Part shown: positions 41,511 through 51,077 of the stretch, piece by piece
Layout: the number at the start of each line of letters is the position of its first letter
How positions within the stretch are numbered: the stretch's first letter is position 1
NCBI RefSeq assembly: GCF_039982735.1
Contig: NZ_JBDWXV010000011.1
Coordinates: 682,001 to 746,000, forward strand
Reading direction: 5' to 3'
Length of the DNA stretch: 64,000 nt
Source: Saccharospirillum sp039982735
GTDB taxonomy: Bacteria > Pseudomonadota > Gammaproteobacteria > Pseudomonadales > Natronospirillaceae
Translations under genes and position numbers: made by a program
Notes under the pieces: model-generated
What the model was told of the DNA's origin: nothing
Database searches by the model: none
Seen by the model: only the letters and a program-made list of their open reading frames with translations

Positions 41511-42332
41511 TTAGGGTTCCTGGTAAGTTTCCAGCCGGTTCAGCCAGCCGGGAAGCCAGCGTTCGCGCTCAATATCGCGTTCGGCGTTTTCAGCGCGACG
41601 GGTCAGAACGTCTGCCGCCGACAGTCGAAAGGCATCGAGAGCAGGCAACGCTTCGTAGTGCGCCATCTGCTGCAACACTTGCAACAAGCCCCAACCCTGG
41701 CCCTGGTAGGCTTCACCGGGCGCCAGACCTTCGCCTTTGAAATTGACGTAGTCAATCAGCGCATAACTGCCCCCTGCCGTGGCGACCAGCGCCTCCAGGC
41801 GTCGGGACATACTGGCTTGCTGGCTGGCCGGTGCTGCCGCCACAACCTGTGCCAGTGACGCTTGAGCCCGGTCCAGAATATAAGCCACCTGCAGACCCCG
41901 CGTATCGGCCAGCCACTGGCGCAACGATGCCATTCGGGGCTCTGATTGCGCCGCTAGAAAGCCTGATCTGTCGGACCAGGGAGCGTCCATCGGCGATAAC
42001 TCAGCGAGCCAGTCTGGCACGGCAGCACCGGCCTGCCGGGCAAAGCGAACCAGCCCGGGAAAGCTTTCCACAAAAGGTCCGTCAACGCCGCCGGGGTACC
42101 AGATAAAGTGACCTATACCCAGCGAAGGGAAGTCTTCGCCTTCATTCCAGTGCACCAGACATTCAGGGCGGCTGGCGCATTCGTTCTGGTAAATGCGCGC
42201 ACCGACCCAATCCAGCTGAGCTGGCGTCAGAGACAGACCAAAACGGTCGGCCCAAACCACGGGCAATGCCAGAATAACCAGGGCAATAAATACCCCAAAC
42301 ACTCGAATAGTGAAGGGTCCCACGTTCGTCAA
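41511..42332 (-). CDS. Exported or membrane-anchored protein with a lysozyme-like motif
   Basis: 273 residues. TTG start with GGAG seven bases upstream; GTG codons at 42323 and 42302 are alternatives. The N-terminal FGVFIALVILALPVVWA is a signal peptide or anchor. Residues about 45-80 hold ARIYQNECASRPECLVHWNE and FPSLGIGHFIWYPGG; the E...SLGIGHF pattern resembles the GH24/lysozyme superfamily 'TIGIGH' segment, and two Cys may pair. The rest is helical and ends AERDIERERWLPGWLNRLE. I recall close relatives only as hypothetical proteins. It precedes the patatin-lysozyme gene on the same strand by 207 bases, so a joint envelope role is possible. Confidence 0.7.
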   Translation of the reverse strand: MTNVGPFTIRVFGVFIALVILALPVVWADRFGLSLTPAQLDWVGARIYQNECASRPECLVHWNEGEDFPSLGIGHFIWYPGGVDGPFVESFPGLVRFARQAGAAVPDWLAELSPMDAPWSDRSGFLAAQSEPRMASLRQWLADTRGLQVAYILDRAQASLAQVVAAAPASQQASMSRRLEALVATAGGSYALIDYVNFKGEGLAPGEAYQGQGWGLLQVLQQMAHYEALPALDAFRLSAADVLTRRAENAERDIERERWLPGWLNRLETYQEP

Positions 42333-42486
42333 TGAGTAACTCCGCTTGTTGTAAATAACAGCCCCGAGAATACCACTCCCCCGCTCCGGCGCAGACGCTT
42401 TGGGGTCATTCAGTTATAATCGGGACATAACCCCGCTAATTGTTTGAATCAACGGCCGACATCAACTGTACAGTGTCCCGGAGGCT

Positions 42487-44292
42487 ATGGTTACCAACCG
42501 ACATCTGTTTCGACACGCCCTGGCCAGCCTGCGCTATCACCGGCGACCTCTGCTCGCGTTCCACCTTTATTTCACCATACTGGCGTTCAGTTTGCTCTCT
42601 CCGGTCTCGGGCTGGCTGCTGTCGGTCCTGGTCAACCTCGCCGATGCATCGCTGATCAGCAACGTTGATCTGGCCCGGTTCCTGATCTCACCAGCCGGTC
42701 TACTGTGGATTCTGGTGTCGGGAACACTCGCCATTGTGGCGGTATTCCTGCAACACGCCGGTATGATGCTGGTGGTTTCGCATGGCCGTGACAACCGCTT
42801 TCATACCTCGGCCAGCGCCCTGTGGCGTGTCGCACACCGGCTGCCCAGGTTATTACGTCTGGCCGGTATTCAGGTGTTCGTGCAATTGCTGGTTGCCGCA
42901 CCGTTCCTGCTGATCATCATTGTATCGTTCAACACCCTGCTCACTGGCTACGATCTTTACTACGTCATTACCGAGCAACCACCCGCCTACTGGGGTTTTC
43001 TGGCGATCATGGGAGCGATGCTCGCCATCATTGCCGTGGTCAATGGCAGCCTTTACTTGCGCTGGGTGCTGGCACTGCCGATTCTGTTACTCGAAGAATT
43101 ACCCCCTCGCCAGGCGCTAAAACGCAGTGCACAACTCAGTAAAGGCGCAAGACTGAATATCGCTGCACTGCTGATGACCGCCGGCGGCGGCATCGCACTC
43201 TTGCCCCTGGTTCTGGCCCTGGTGTTCGAGGGTCTGGCCAAGGCTCTGCTGGCCATTCTGCCCGAATTTTACAGCCTGCTGATCCCGGTGATGGTCGTGC
43301 TGATTCTGATTTACGCCGTACTCGCGGTCGCGGCCGGTTTTATCGGTGTTAGCCTTAACAGCCTGGTCATTCTGAAGCTCTATCAGCGTGGACAGGGCCG
43401 TCACATTGGCCTGCCTCCAGACCCGGAGCCGCGCCAGGTGGGCGCGTTTGCCTGGGGAATAGAACTGTTCGTGGTCATTCTGGCGCTGGTTCAGGTCGGC
43501 TATGTGTTCAACAGCTGGAACACACCGGAAAGCATTGCCATAACCGCACACCGGGGCAGTTCACTGAAAGCTCCCGACAATTCGCTGGCGGCTATTCAGT
43601 ATGCGATAGAGGACGGCGCCGACTACATCGAACTCGATGTTCGCCAGACTGGCGATGGCCAGTTGGTACTGCTGCACGATAAAGACTTGCTCCGAATCGC
43701 TGGCGACCCGCGGGATATCTGGGAGTTGACCCTCGCCGAAGTACAGGCTCTGGATACCGATCGAACCTCATCAGCCAACCCGGGCAACGCCCGCATCCCA
43801 ACGCTGGCCGAAGCCATTGCGCTAATGCGCGGCCGGGCTCACCTGTACCTGGAAGTAAAAAGCAGCCCGCAAAGCCCGGGTCTGGTACCCCGGGTGGTAG
43901 AGGTTCTGCGTGAAGAAAACATGCTCGAACACACCCTGGTTGCAGCCCTGGAGCCTCCGGTTCTGCGAGAGGTGCAACAGCTAGAGCCCAGCCTGCGCAC
44001 TAGCCTGCTGGTTCATTCGGTCATCGGCGCCCTTGAAGGCCAACCCTTCGATGTACTGGCCCTGCGTGATGCACTGATCAGCCCGGCCCGCATCAGCACG
44101 ATTCGCCAGCAAGATCAGGAAGTTCATGTCTGGACCGTCAATGACCGCCGCTCCCTATCGCGAATGATTGACCAGGGCGTCGACAACATCATCACCGACC
44201 GACCCGAGTTGCTCGCGTCACTGCTCGCCGAACGAGCTGAGCTTTCAGAGCCTGAACGATTGTTGCTTAGGTTGCGGAATTGGATGTGGTGA
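42487..44292 (+). CDS. Membrane-anchored glycerophosphodiester phosphodiesterase
   Basis: 601 residues. The first 340 residues are a membrane domain of about eight segments of the type that accompanies GDPD enzymes (glycerophosphoryl diester phosphodiesterase membrane domain). The catalytic GDPD barrel begins at AHRGSSLKAPDNSLAAI and keeps IELDVRQTGDGQLVLLHD, LYLEVKSSP and WTVNDRRSLSRMI, which supply His, Glu, Asp and the metal ligands. It hydrolyses glycerophosphodiesters to glycerol-3-phosphate and an alcohol, probably on the outer face of the inner membrane. CGGAGG precedes the ATG. Monocistronic; the divergent upstream gene starts 154 bases away. Confidence 0.93.
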   Translation: MVTNRHLFRHALASLRYHRRPLLAFHLYFTILAFSLLSPVSGWLLSVLVNLADASLISNVDLARFLISPAGLLWILVSGTLAIVAVFLQHAGMMLVVSHGRDNRFHTSASALWRVAHRLPRLLRLAGIQVFVQLLVAAPFLLIIIVSFNTLLTGYDLYYVITEQPPAYWGFLAIMGAMLAIIAVVNGSLYLRWVLALPILLLEELPPRQALKRSAQLSKGARLNIAALLMTAGGGIALLPLVLALVFEGLAKALLAILPEFYSLLIPVMVVLILIYAVLAVAAGFIGVSLNSLVILKLYQRGQGRHIGLPPDPEPRQVGAFAWGIELFVVILALVQVGYVFNSWNTPESIAITAHRGSSLKAPDNSLAAIQYAIEDGADYIELDVRQTGDGQLVLLHDKDLLRIAGDPRDIWELTLAEVQALDTDRTSSANPGNARIPTLAEAIALMRGRAHLYLEVKSSPQSPGLVPRVVEVLREENMLEHTLVAALEPPVLREVQQLEPSLRTSLLVHSVIGALEGQPFDVLALRDALISPARISTIRQQDQEVHVWTVNDRRSLSRMIDQGVDNIITDRPELLASLLAERAELSEPERLLLRLRNWMW

Positions 44293-44376
44293 GATTTGGT
44301 GGCGTGGTTGGTTTTCTTGAGCGCTACCCGGTCCACTGCCGTCACCAGAGCCACAGTCAAAAAAACAAACTTCCAT

Positions 44377-44407
44377 AAAAAAACCGGTCACAGGGACCGG
44401 TTTTTTT
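44377..44407. terminator. Terminator of tRNA-Ala and the phosphodiesterase gene
   Basis: AAACCGGTC/GACCGGTTT stem with A- and T-runs on the two sides, similar to the hairpins near 14.8 kb. It lies 8 bases 3' of the tRNA on the minus strand and about 85 bases after the phosphodiesterase stop. Confidence 0.85.
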
Positions 44408-44415
44408 ATGGAATA

Positions 44416-44491
44416 TGGTGGAGCTATGCGGGATCGAACCGCAGACCTCCTGCATGCCATGCAGGCGCTCTCCCAGCTGAGCTATAGCCCC
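44416..44491 (-). tRNA. tRNA-Ala (GGC)
   Basis: 76 bases with encoded CCA, the same sequence as 14963-15038. All arms pair, anticodon loop ATGGCAT. Downstream of gltX on the same strand, as in pseudomonads where tRNA genes follow gltX. Confidence 0.97.
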
Positions 44492-44544
44492 GATGTTTCG
44501 GTGACTTCAAAGCGATGTCGAACACTCACCTCGAAGTGGGCGCA

Positions 44545-44573
44545 ATAATAGAAAGCAGCCCCTCGAGTGTCAA
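44545..44573 (-). promoter_or_regulatory. Promoter of the second tRNA-Ala
   Basis: On the minus strand, -35 TTGACA (44568-44573), 17-base spacer, -10 TATTAT (44545-44550), between gltX and the tRNA, so the tRNA has its own start independent of gltX. Confidence 0.85.
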
Positions 44574-44619
44574 GCTGTTTTTGCTTTTAATTCAACAACT
44601 TGCACCCGAGTTGGGTGGA

Positions 44620-46107
44620 TTAACCGATGACAGCCAGTTCTTTCTCCAGGCTCTTCAATTTTTTCTTGCCGAGGCCACCCAGAATCTCAATGGCGTGGCG
44701 CAAACGACCCCGGGTCATATCCGGGCCGAGAATATTCATGGCGTCCAGCACCGAAACCGAAGCGGCAGAGCCGGTGATGGCGATGAACAGCGGCGCCATG
44801 ACATCGCGCATTTTAAGCTCAAGATGATCGGACACAGCCTTAACATCGGCCATGATGTTGTCTTTGCCCCAGTGACGTTGCGCTTCCAATTTCCACAGAA
44901 TCAACTGCAGGGTTTTCTTCAGGGTGTCTTCATCCAGTTTTACCGATTCAAAACTGGCCGGCGTGAGCGTTGGCATGCCCTGAAAGAAAAACTGAGCCAG
45001 GGGCGCGACATCACTCAACCGCTCGATGCGTTGCTGCACCAGCGGCATGAATCGGTTGACGTAGTCGGCATTGAATTTCCAGTCGAGCAGGCGCTGCAGC
45101 AGTTGCTCTGGCGTCAGATCTTCACGCAGGTAACGGCCATTCAGCCAGTCGAGTTTTTCCGGGTCGAATACCGGGCCGCCGAGTGAAATACGTTTTACGT
45201 CGAAGTTGGCGATCATGTCATTGAGCGTGAACTTTTCTTCGCCATTGGGCATGGTCCAGCCCATCATGCCGAGAAAGTTGATCAGCGCTTCCGGCAAGAT
45301 GCCCAGACTGTGGTAATAATCGATCGACGTCGGATTCTTGCGCTTGCTCAGTTTGGACTTGTCGGCATTGCGCAACAACGGCAAATGACAGAACACAGGG
45401 GGTTCCCAGCCGAAGTACTGATACAGCAGAATCTGTTTCGGGGTTGAGGAGATCCACTCCTCGCCACGCAGCACGTGGCTGATTTCCATCAAATGGTCAT
45501 CGACCACGCAGGCCAGGTGATAGGTGGGCATACCATCCGATTTCAGCAACACCTGCATGTCGATTTGCGACCATTCGATCTCGATTGGGTCGCGCAGCAA
45601 ATCGGCCACTTCACAGTGCCCGGTTTCGGGAATTTTCATCCGCACAACCGAAGCGTCACCGGCATCCAGCCGCGATTTAACGTCGTCTGCGCTGAGCGCC
45701 AGGCAGTGACCATCGTAGCCGGACTGGCCCGTCTCCTGCTGTTGCTTGCGCATCTCATCCAGGCGTTCAGCGGTACAGAAACAGTGGAACGCATGGCCCT
45801 CGTCGAGCAGCGTCTGAGCATGGTCCTGATAGATCGCCTTGCGATCACTTTGCCGGTAGGGGCCGTGTGGGCCACCGCAGTCGGGGCCCTCATCCCAGCT
45901 CAGGCCGAGCCAGTTCAGCGAATTGAGAATCGCGGCTTCGGACTCTGGCGTTGAACGCACCTGGTCGGTGTCTTCGATGCGTAGAACGAATTCACCGCCC
46001 TGGCTCTTGGCGAAGGCACGATTGAACAGCGCAATATAGGCGGTGCCAACGTGCGGGTCGCCGGTGGGCGACGGAGCGATACGGGTGCGAATCTTAGTCA
46101 TAGCCAT
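44620..46107 (-). CDS. gltX: Glutamyl-tRNA synthetase
   Basis: 495 residues. Class I synthetase: APSPTGDPHVGTAYIALFNR holds the HIGH-type motif (HVGT), FVLRIEDTDQVRSTPESE the Glu-binding loop, and KLSKRK the KMSKS equivalent. The C-terminal anticodon domain ends ILGGLGKKKLKSLEKEL. It charges tRNA-Glu with glutamate. A second ATG lies 6 bases downstream (46101); AAGAGA precedes the first. GltX with a KLSKRKN loop is typical for the discriminating form. The tRNA-Ala gene follows 128 bases downstream. Confidence 0.96.
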   Translation of the reverse strand: MAMTKIRTRIAPSPTGDPHVGTAYIALFNRAFAKSQGGEFVLRIEDTDQVRSTPESEAAILNSLNWLGLSWDEGPDCGGPHGPYRQSDRKAIYQDHAQTLLDEGHAFHCFCTAERLDEMRKQQQETGQSGYDGHCLALSADDVKSRLDAGDASVVRMKIPETGHCEVADLLRDPIEIEWSQIDMQVLLKSDGMPTYHLACVVDDHLMEISHVLRGEEWISSTPKQILLYQYFGWEPPVFCHLPLLRNADKSKLSKRKNPTSIDYYHSLGILPEALINFLGMMGWTMPNGEEKFTLNDMIANFDVKRISLGGPVFDPEKLDWLNGRYLREDLTPEQLLQRLLDWKFNADYVNRFMPLVQQRIERLSDVAPLAQFFFQGMPTLTPASFESVKLDEDTLKKTLQLILWKLEAQRHWGKDNIMADVKAVSDHLELKMRDVMAPLFIAITGSAASVSVLDAMNILGPDMTRGRLRHAIEILGGLGKKKLKSLEKELAVIG

Positions 46108-46265
46108 GGTGTCTCTTATATACCGTGAGAAAAGGCGGCAGTATACCGGTTCCGGTCAGCGGTAACCAAGGGCCTCGATAAGCCTTGGCGCTGTGCCGCC
46201 TTCCGCTGGGTCACCCCAATGTTATAGGATGCGACTTTGTACCGATCCAAAGGGAAACGTCGGTT

Positions 46266-48950
46266 ATGGTTTTATGGGTGTTAATGATCGCCGGACTGGT
46301 ATACCTGCTGGTTCGGATTCGCCGGTTGGAAAAGACCGTCAGGGCTCTGGAACAACGGCTCGAAGCCGGGCCGTCTGTCGAAGCAATAGCACCAGCGGCT
46401 GACGAGCAGGCATGGTCACAATCACCGGAACCTCCGCCGACGGTGGCAGACAGTGACTGGCAAGCCCCGGTTGCAACGTCTGCGGTTTCTGCAAGCGAAT
46501 CTCGCCCGGCATCGCCGGAGCCATCGGCCACACAGTCTGAGGCCGATGTTGCTGAAAACCCCTGGCAGCCCAGTGCTCCTCAGCCAAGTCCGCGTGCGCC
46601 CTCCTTTCTGGACAAGGCCTTTGATCGGGTGAAACGCTATTTCACGGAAGGCAATCTGATTGTGCGGGTGGGCGTCATCGTATTGTTCTTTGGCGTCGCT
46701 TTTCTGCTGCGTTATGCCAACGCTCAGGGCGTTCTGCCAGTAGAGCTGAAAGTGTTCTTTGTGGCCGCGCTCGGGCTGGTGTTGCTGGGGCTCGGCTGGT
46801 GGCTGCGCCACTCCCGGGGCGTCTATGCGCTTGTCCTTCAGGGTGGTGGCGTCGGCATTCTCTATATTACTGCCTTCACGGCCTTGCGCCTGTTCCAACT
46901 GGTGCCGGCCAGTGTCGGGTTTGCCCTCTTGCTGGTTATGGTACTATTGTCCGCTACGCTGGCGGTGCTGCAAAACGCCCCTGCCCTGGCCATCATGGCG
47001 GTGACCGGTGGCTTTCTCGCACCGGTGCTGGCTTCAACCGGAGAAGGCAGCCACATCGCCCTGTTCAGTTACTACGCGGTACTGAACGCTGGCATTCTGG
47101 GCATGGCCTGGTTCAAAGCCTGGCGCGTACTTAACCTGGTCGGCTTTCTGTTCACTTTTGTCATTGGCACCCTTTGGGGAACGTTGCGCTACAGCACCGA
47201 CCTTTTGCCTGGTGCCCAGGCGTTTCTGATTCTCTTTTTCCTGTTTTATGTATTGATTGCGCTGCTGTTTGCCAGCCGCCAGCCGCCCAGACTTAAGGGC
47301 TATGTCGACGGGACTCTGGTGTTTGGTGTGCCGGTTGTCGGATTCGCTTTGCAAGCGGGGCTGGTCCACACCTTTGAGTATGGTCTGGCCATTTCAGGGC
47401 TGTTGCTGGGTGTTTTTTATGCGACGCTTACGGTGGCGTGCCGCCGATTTGGGGGGCCCGCCTATCGGTTACTGAGCGAAGCCTACCTGGCGTTGGCGCT
47501 GGTGTTCGTCTCCCTGTCCATCCCCTTCGCGCTGGATGGTGAATGGGTGGCGACAGCCTGGGCACTTGAAGGCGCTGCAGTGCTGTGGATCAGTCTGCGC
47601 CAGAACCGTACCCTGGGCGCGTTGTTTGCTATCGCCCTGCAACTCGGGGCGGGTGCGCTATTTTTCCCCGAGGCATTGGACCGGCATGCCGACTGGATGG
47701 TGCTCAATGCCGTCTTTATCGGCGGGCTGTTTGTCGCCGTCGCGGGCCTGCTCAGCAGTTACCTGTTACTCCGGTCAAACAAACTGGCACTGCCGTTGCC
47801 AACGCCGTTTTTAACAGTACCGTTACTGGTCTGGGGATTGCTCTGGTGGTTTGGGAACGGCCTGGTGGAGATTCTCTATTTTGTCGATCCCGACGCTCAG
47901 TGGGCAACGGTGCTCGGTTTCGTGGCACTCTCTGCCGCCGTTCTCGGCTGGCTGGAACGGAAGCTCGACTGGTCCGCGTTGCGCTTCACTCCGGTCGGCC
48001 TGCTCATGGCAATGGCACTGGCCGCTGCTCCTGCGCTCTATATCCTGAATCATCCAATGGCGGAGTATGGCGCCATCGGCTGGCTGCTGTTGTTCAGTGC
48101 CTTCTATGGGTTGTTGTGGCTACGGGACCGACGCGAGCCAGCCTGGCCCCGGCTGCTGACAGGCCTGCATTCAACAGGTGCGTTGCTGCTGGTCTTGCTG
48201 CTCGGAGTTGAGCTGGTCTGGTGGGTGGCGCATATCACCGGCCCCGAGTCGGACTGGCCGATCGTTGCACAGGTCTTGATTGTGGTGCCCTTCTACTGGC
48301 TGGTGTTACGCGCCCGTTTCTGGCCAGTGGCCGCACACCAGACAACCTATACCGATTGGGTGGGTGCTCCGCTCTTGCTGTTTCTGGTGAACTGGACGGC
48401 CTTCATCAGCACGGCCAGCAGTGGCTCCTTTGGCGCCCTGCCCTATGTGCCACTGCTGAATCCGCTCGATCTCACCCAGCTTCTGGTTCTGTTTACCGGC
48501 TATGCGGGCTGGAAAGCGCTGTGCGCCGGCACCAACCGGACGATAACGCTGCACCAGGGCAGGGCTGGCCTGGCCGCCCTGCTCTTCCTCTGGCTGAACA
48601 CCGTGTTGATCCGAACGTTGCACCACTGGACCGGACTGGCCTGGGACATCGACGCCATTCTGGCCTCCAGCCTGGCGCAAGCGGCGATTTCGGTGTTCTG
48701 GACCTTATCTGGCCTGGCCGTCATGGTGCTGGCGACCCAACGGGGCTGGCGACCTGTCTGGATGGTCGCGGCCGCCTTGCTGGGTATTGTGGTAGTCAAG
48801 CTGTTCCTGGTCGATATGGGCGATGCCAATACACTGGAAGGCATCATTGCCTTTATTGTCGTCGGGTTGTTGCTGTTGGTGGTCGGATATGTGTCACCCC
48901 TGCCCCCAAAAGCCCGGGGTGATGTGGAGAACACACCGGATCAGGCATAG
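46266..48950 (+). CDS. DUF2339 multi-spanning membrane protein
   Basis: 894 residues. N-terminal hydrophobic segment with a Leu/Arg-rich coiled coil (LVYLLVRIRRLEKTVRALEQ), a Pro/Ser/Glu-rich linker, then about 20 or more membrane segments. The RYFTEGNLIVRVGVIVLFF and FLLRYANAQGVLPVELKVFF stretches at the start of the membrane part and LVDMGDANTLEGIIAFIVVG near the end are the DUF2339 signature. Function unknown; in other bacteria the family is often found with envelope genes. I start at 46266, since the open frame before (from 46185) lacks a site. Monocistronic. Convergent with GAPDH. Confidence 0.9.
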   Translation: MVLWVLMIAGLVYLLVRIRRLEKTVRALEQRLEAGPSVEAIAPAADEQAWSQSPEPPPTVADSDWQAPVATSAVSASESRPASPEPSATQSEADVAENPWQPSAPQPSPRAPSFLDKAFDRVKRYFTEGNLIVRVGVIVLFFGVAFLLRYANAQGVLPVELKVFFVAALGLVLLGLGWWLRHSRGVYALVLQGGGVGILYITAFTALRLFQLVPASVGFALLLVMVLLSATLAVLQNAPALAIMAVTGGFLAPVLASTGEGSHIALFSYYAVLNAGILGMAWFKAWRVLNLVGFLFTFVIGTLWGTLRYSTDLLPGAQAFLILFFLFYVLIALLFASRQPPRLKGYVDGTLVFGVPVVGFALQAGLVHTFEYGLAISGLLLGVFYATLTVACRRFGGPAYRLLSEAYLALALVFVSLSIPFALDGEWVATAWALEGAAVLWISLRQNRTLGALFAIALQLGAGALFFPEALDRHADWMVLNAVFIGGLFVAVAGLLSSYLLLRSNKLALPLPTPFLTVPLLVWGLLWWFGNGLVEILYFVDPDAQWATVLGFVALSAAVLGWLERKLDWSALRFTPVGLLMAMALAAAPALYILNHPMAEYGAIGWLLLFSAFYGLLWLRDRREPAWPRLLTGLHSTGALLLVLLLGVELVWWVAHITGPESDWPIVAQVLIVVPFYWLVLRARFWPVAAHQTTYTDWVGAPLLLFLVNWTAFISTASSGSFGALPYVPLLNPLDLTQLLVLFTGYAGWKALCAGTNRTITLHQGRAGLAALLFLWLNTVLIRTLHHWTGLAWDIDAILASSLAQAAISVFWTLSGLAVMVLATQRGWRPVWMVAAALLGIVVVKLFLVDMGDANTLEGIIAFIVVGLLLLVVGYVSPLPPKARGDVENTPDQA

Positions 48951-48969
48951 CCGGCACCCGACAAACGCC

Positions 48970-48997
48970 ATAAAAAAACCCTGCCAGAGGCAGGGTT
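48970..48997 (-). terminator. Terminator of the GAPDH gene
   Basis: AACCCTGCC/GGCAGGGTT stem followed on the minus strand by TTTTT, about 70 bases after the GAPDH stop. No comparable T-run for the plus-strand DUF2339 gene, although the hairpin may serve it. Confidence 0.85.
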
Positions 48998-49064
48998 CAT
49001 GCCCGGTCGGGGCAGTCGACCGGATTCAGACCATCAGCAGAGCCTTCCAGGCTCCGGCAGTTTA

Positions 49065-50525
49065 CTAAACCGTTTTCGGATAAATCTGATAATGAATGCC
49101 GGCCATGTCGTGAATGGTGCGCACAACCTGAGCGCTGTAGCCCGCTTCGTTGTCGTACCAGACATACACCACCGCACGTTTGCCGGTCACAATGGTGGCA
49201 CCACTGTCGACGATGCCGGTTTTGCGATTACCGACAAAATCTGAAGACACCGCTTCGGGTGAGTTGGTGTAATCGATCTGCTTGTTCAAATCTGAGTACA
49301 GGGCTACGTGACGCAGGTAATCGTTCAGGTCGTCGCGCGTAGTTTCCCGTTCCAGGTTCAAATTCAGAATAGCCATAGACACATTTGGCGTCGGCACCCG
49401 AATCGCATTGCCGGTCAGCTTGCCTTCGAGCACTGGCAGAGCCTTGGCAACGGCTTTGGCGGCACCGGTTTCGGTCAGTACCATATTAAGTGCCGCACTG
49501 CGGCCTCGGCGCTCACCCTTGTGAAAGTTGTCGATCAGGTTCTGGTCGTTGGTGTAGCTGTGAACCGTTTCAACATGGCCGTTTTCGATACCGAATTCAT
49601 CGTTCAGCGCTTTCAGCACTGGCGTAATGGCGTTGGTCGTGCAGGAAGCAGCCGATACAATGGTATCGGTGTCGGTCAGCGAGGCGTCATTGATGCCATG
49701 AACGATGTTCTTGATATCGCCCTTACCCGGTGCAGTCAGCAACACCCGACTCGCACCCGGGCAATTCAGGTGCTGGCCCAGGCCATCGCGATCACGCCAC
49801 ATGCCGGTATTGTCGACGACGATCGCATCGCGAATGCCATATTGGGTGTAATCGACGTCGGCCGGTGTTTTGGCGTAGATAATCTGAATAGCAGTGCCGT
49901 TGACCACCAGTGAATTGTGTTCGGCATCGACGGTGATGGTGCCTTCAAAACTGCCGTGCACGGAATCGCGGCGCAGCAGGCTGGCCCGTTTGACCAAATC
50001 ATCATCGGTACCGCCCGGGCGAACCACAATGGCTCTCAGCCTCAGCGGTGATCCCCCGGCTTTTTCGATCAGAATGCGGGCCAGCAGGCGGCCAATCCGG
50101 CCGAAGCCGTAGAGCACCACATCCTTGGCCGGAGTCTGGTAGCGCGCGTTGGCATCGTAGCCGTTTTTCAGGTCGGCCAGCTCGTCTTCCAGAAAATGAC
50201 GCAGCGGTGTGCCCATGGCCTGGGACTTGTGCTTGAGTGCCAGCTTGCCAATATCGATGTGCGCCGGTGCCAGGTTCATTTCGTCAATGATTTCCAGCAC
50301 GCCCAGTGTTTCATTAACCGATAATTCATGGCCTTCCACCTGACGCACAAAACGGTGGCTTTTCAGCAGTTGTATTACGGACTGATTGATAATCTGACGG
50401 CCATAAATAGACGTAATCACATTGTTCTTGCGATAGAGACGCCCGATGATCGGGATCATGGCTTCGGCCAGGGCTTCCTTTTCCTGCCAGCGCAGCAGGG
50501 TCTGATCTATGGCAGCTTGATTCAC
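49065..50525 (-). CDS. Glyceraldehyde-3-phosphate dehydrogenase, long (486-residue) form
   Basis: The GAPDH core starts near residue 135 (VVLYGFGRIGRLLARILIEK), with catalytic SCTTNAITPVL, followed by TVHSYTNDQNLID and AVVYVWYDNEAGYSAQV. The first 130 residues (ALAEAMIPIIGRLYRKNN ... LKHKSQAMGTPLRHFLEDEL) form the extension found in the long pseudomonad enzyme (GapB-like, here not named). The Cys-His pair needed for catalysis is present. The enzyme oxidises glyceraldehyde-3-phosphate with phosphate; whether it acts in glycolysis, gluconeogenesis or with NADP is not visible. Monocistronic with its own terminator. Confidence 0.92.
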   Translation of the reverse strand: MNQAAIDQTLLRWQEKEALAEAMIPIIGRLYRKNNVITSIYGRQIINQSVIQLLKSHRFVRQVEGHELSVNETLGVLEIIDEMNLAPAHIDIGKLALKHKSQAMGTPLRHFLEDELADLKNGYDANARYQTPAKDVVLYGFGRIGRLLARILIEKAGGSPLRLRAIVVRPGGTDDDLVKRASLLRRDSVHGSFEGTITVDAEHNSLVVNGTAIQIIYAKTPADVDYTQYGIRDAIVVDNTGMWRDRDGLGQHLNCPGASRVLLTAPGKGDIKNIVHGINDASLTDTDTIVSAASCTTNAITPVLKALNDEFGIENGHVETVHSYTNDQNLIDNFHKGERRGRSAALNMVLTETGAAKAVAKALPVLEGKLTGNAIRVPTPNVSMAILNLNLERETTRDDLNDYLRHVALYSDLNKQIDYTNSPEAVSSDFVGNRKTGIVDSGATIVTGKRAVVYVWYDNEAGYSAQVVRTIHDMAGIHYQIYPKTV

Positions 50526-51006
50526 ACTCAGTCCTCTTTCCAGGTGATTGGGTCGTTGAGTCCGGACAACCTTCCAGGGTTGACTCGAATAGTCGGTAGT
50601 TTGTAATCCCGATATAATCCGGGTTGAAAAGGATTCTAGATAAGGGCCCTCACTGTTTCGAGCATGTTTGTCAGAAATAAATTGTCAATATAGTGAGCCC
50701 GTTGCGATCACCTGGCTGGTTTGAAAGTTTATTACCACAAAGTGACCTTGAATCTGAGTCGAAAGCGAACTACCAACCATCTGATTGGCGGGTACAACGG
50801 CGCAAGAAAGGTCTAAGCGCCAGCAACCACCCCACCACCGCCATCCGGCCTTGAGCATGCAGGCGATTCTTCGCAAGGATCGTTTGAAAGAGAGTTACGG
50901 AATTTTAGTACCAGCGGACAGGGTTAATTATTTCCAGAAAACGCCTTATTTTTTTGAGCAACGACCGGCCAGCTAACGCTTAATCGTTTAGGACGGTGCA
51001 CCGGCT
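50526..51006. other. Intergenic region without gene
   Basis: The gap between the divergent GAPDH and DegV-family genes (about 550 bases in all) holds no convincing gene. Short open frames lack ribosome-binding sites and family features. AT-rich patches around 50640-50700 could belong to the GAPDH promoter, which I cannot place. Confidence 0.5.
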
Positions 51007-51035
51007 TTGTATCAGGATGACAATGGCACTATAGT
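51007..51035 (+). promoter_or_regulatory. Sigma-70-like promoter of the DegV-family gene
   Basis: TTGTAT (51007-51012), 17-base spacer, TATAGT (51030-51035). The ATG follows 43 bases after the -10, with GGAGA ten bases before it. Confidence 0.7.
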
Positions 51036-51077
51036 GCGTATAGGAAATGTCAGTATGTATACGGAGATAATTTTTTA

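Noticed and set aside
39402..42332. Prophage lysis cassette
   Set aside because: The lysozyme-like domains could suggest it, but there is no holin, capsid, integrase or other phage gene nearby and one domain is fused to a patatin.
44296..44487. Plus-strand open frame across the tRNA-Ala terminator region
   Set aside because: It overlaps a confirmed tRNA on the other strand; a similar frame occurs at 14845-15027 for the same reason.
50685..50876. Minus-strand open frame of 63 codons in the gap between GAPDH and the DegV-family gene
   Set aside because: Low-quality composition, no ribosome-binding site, no motif.
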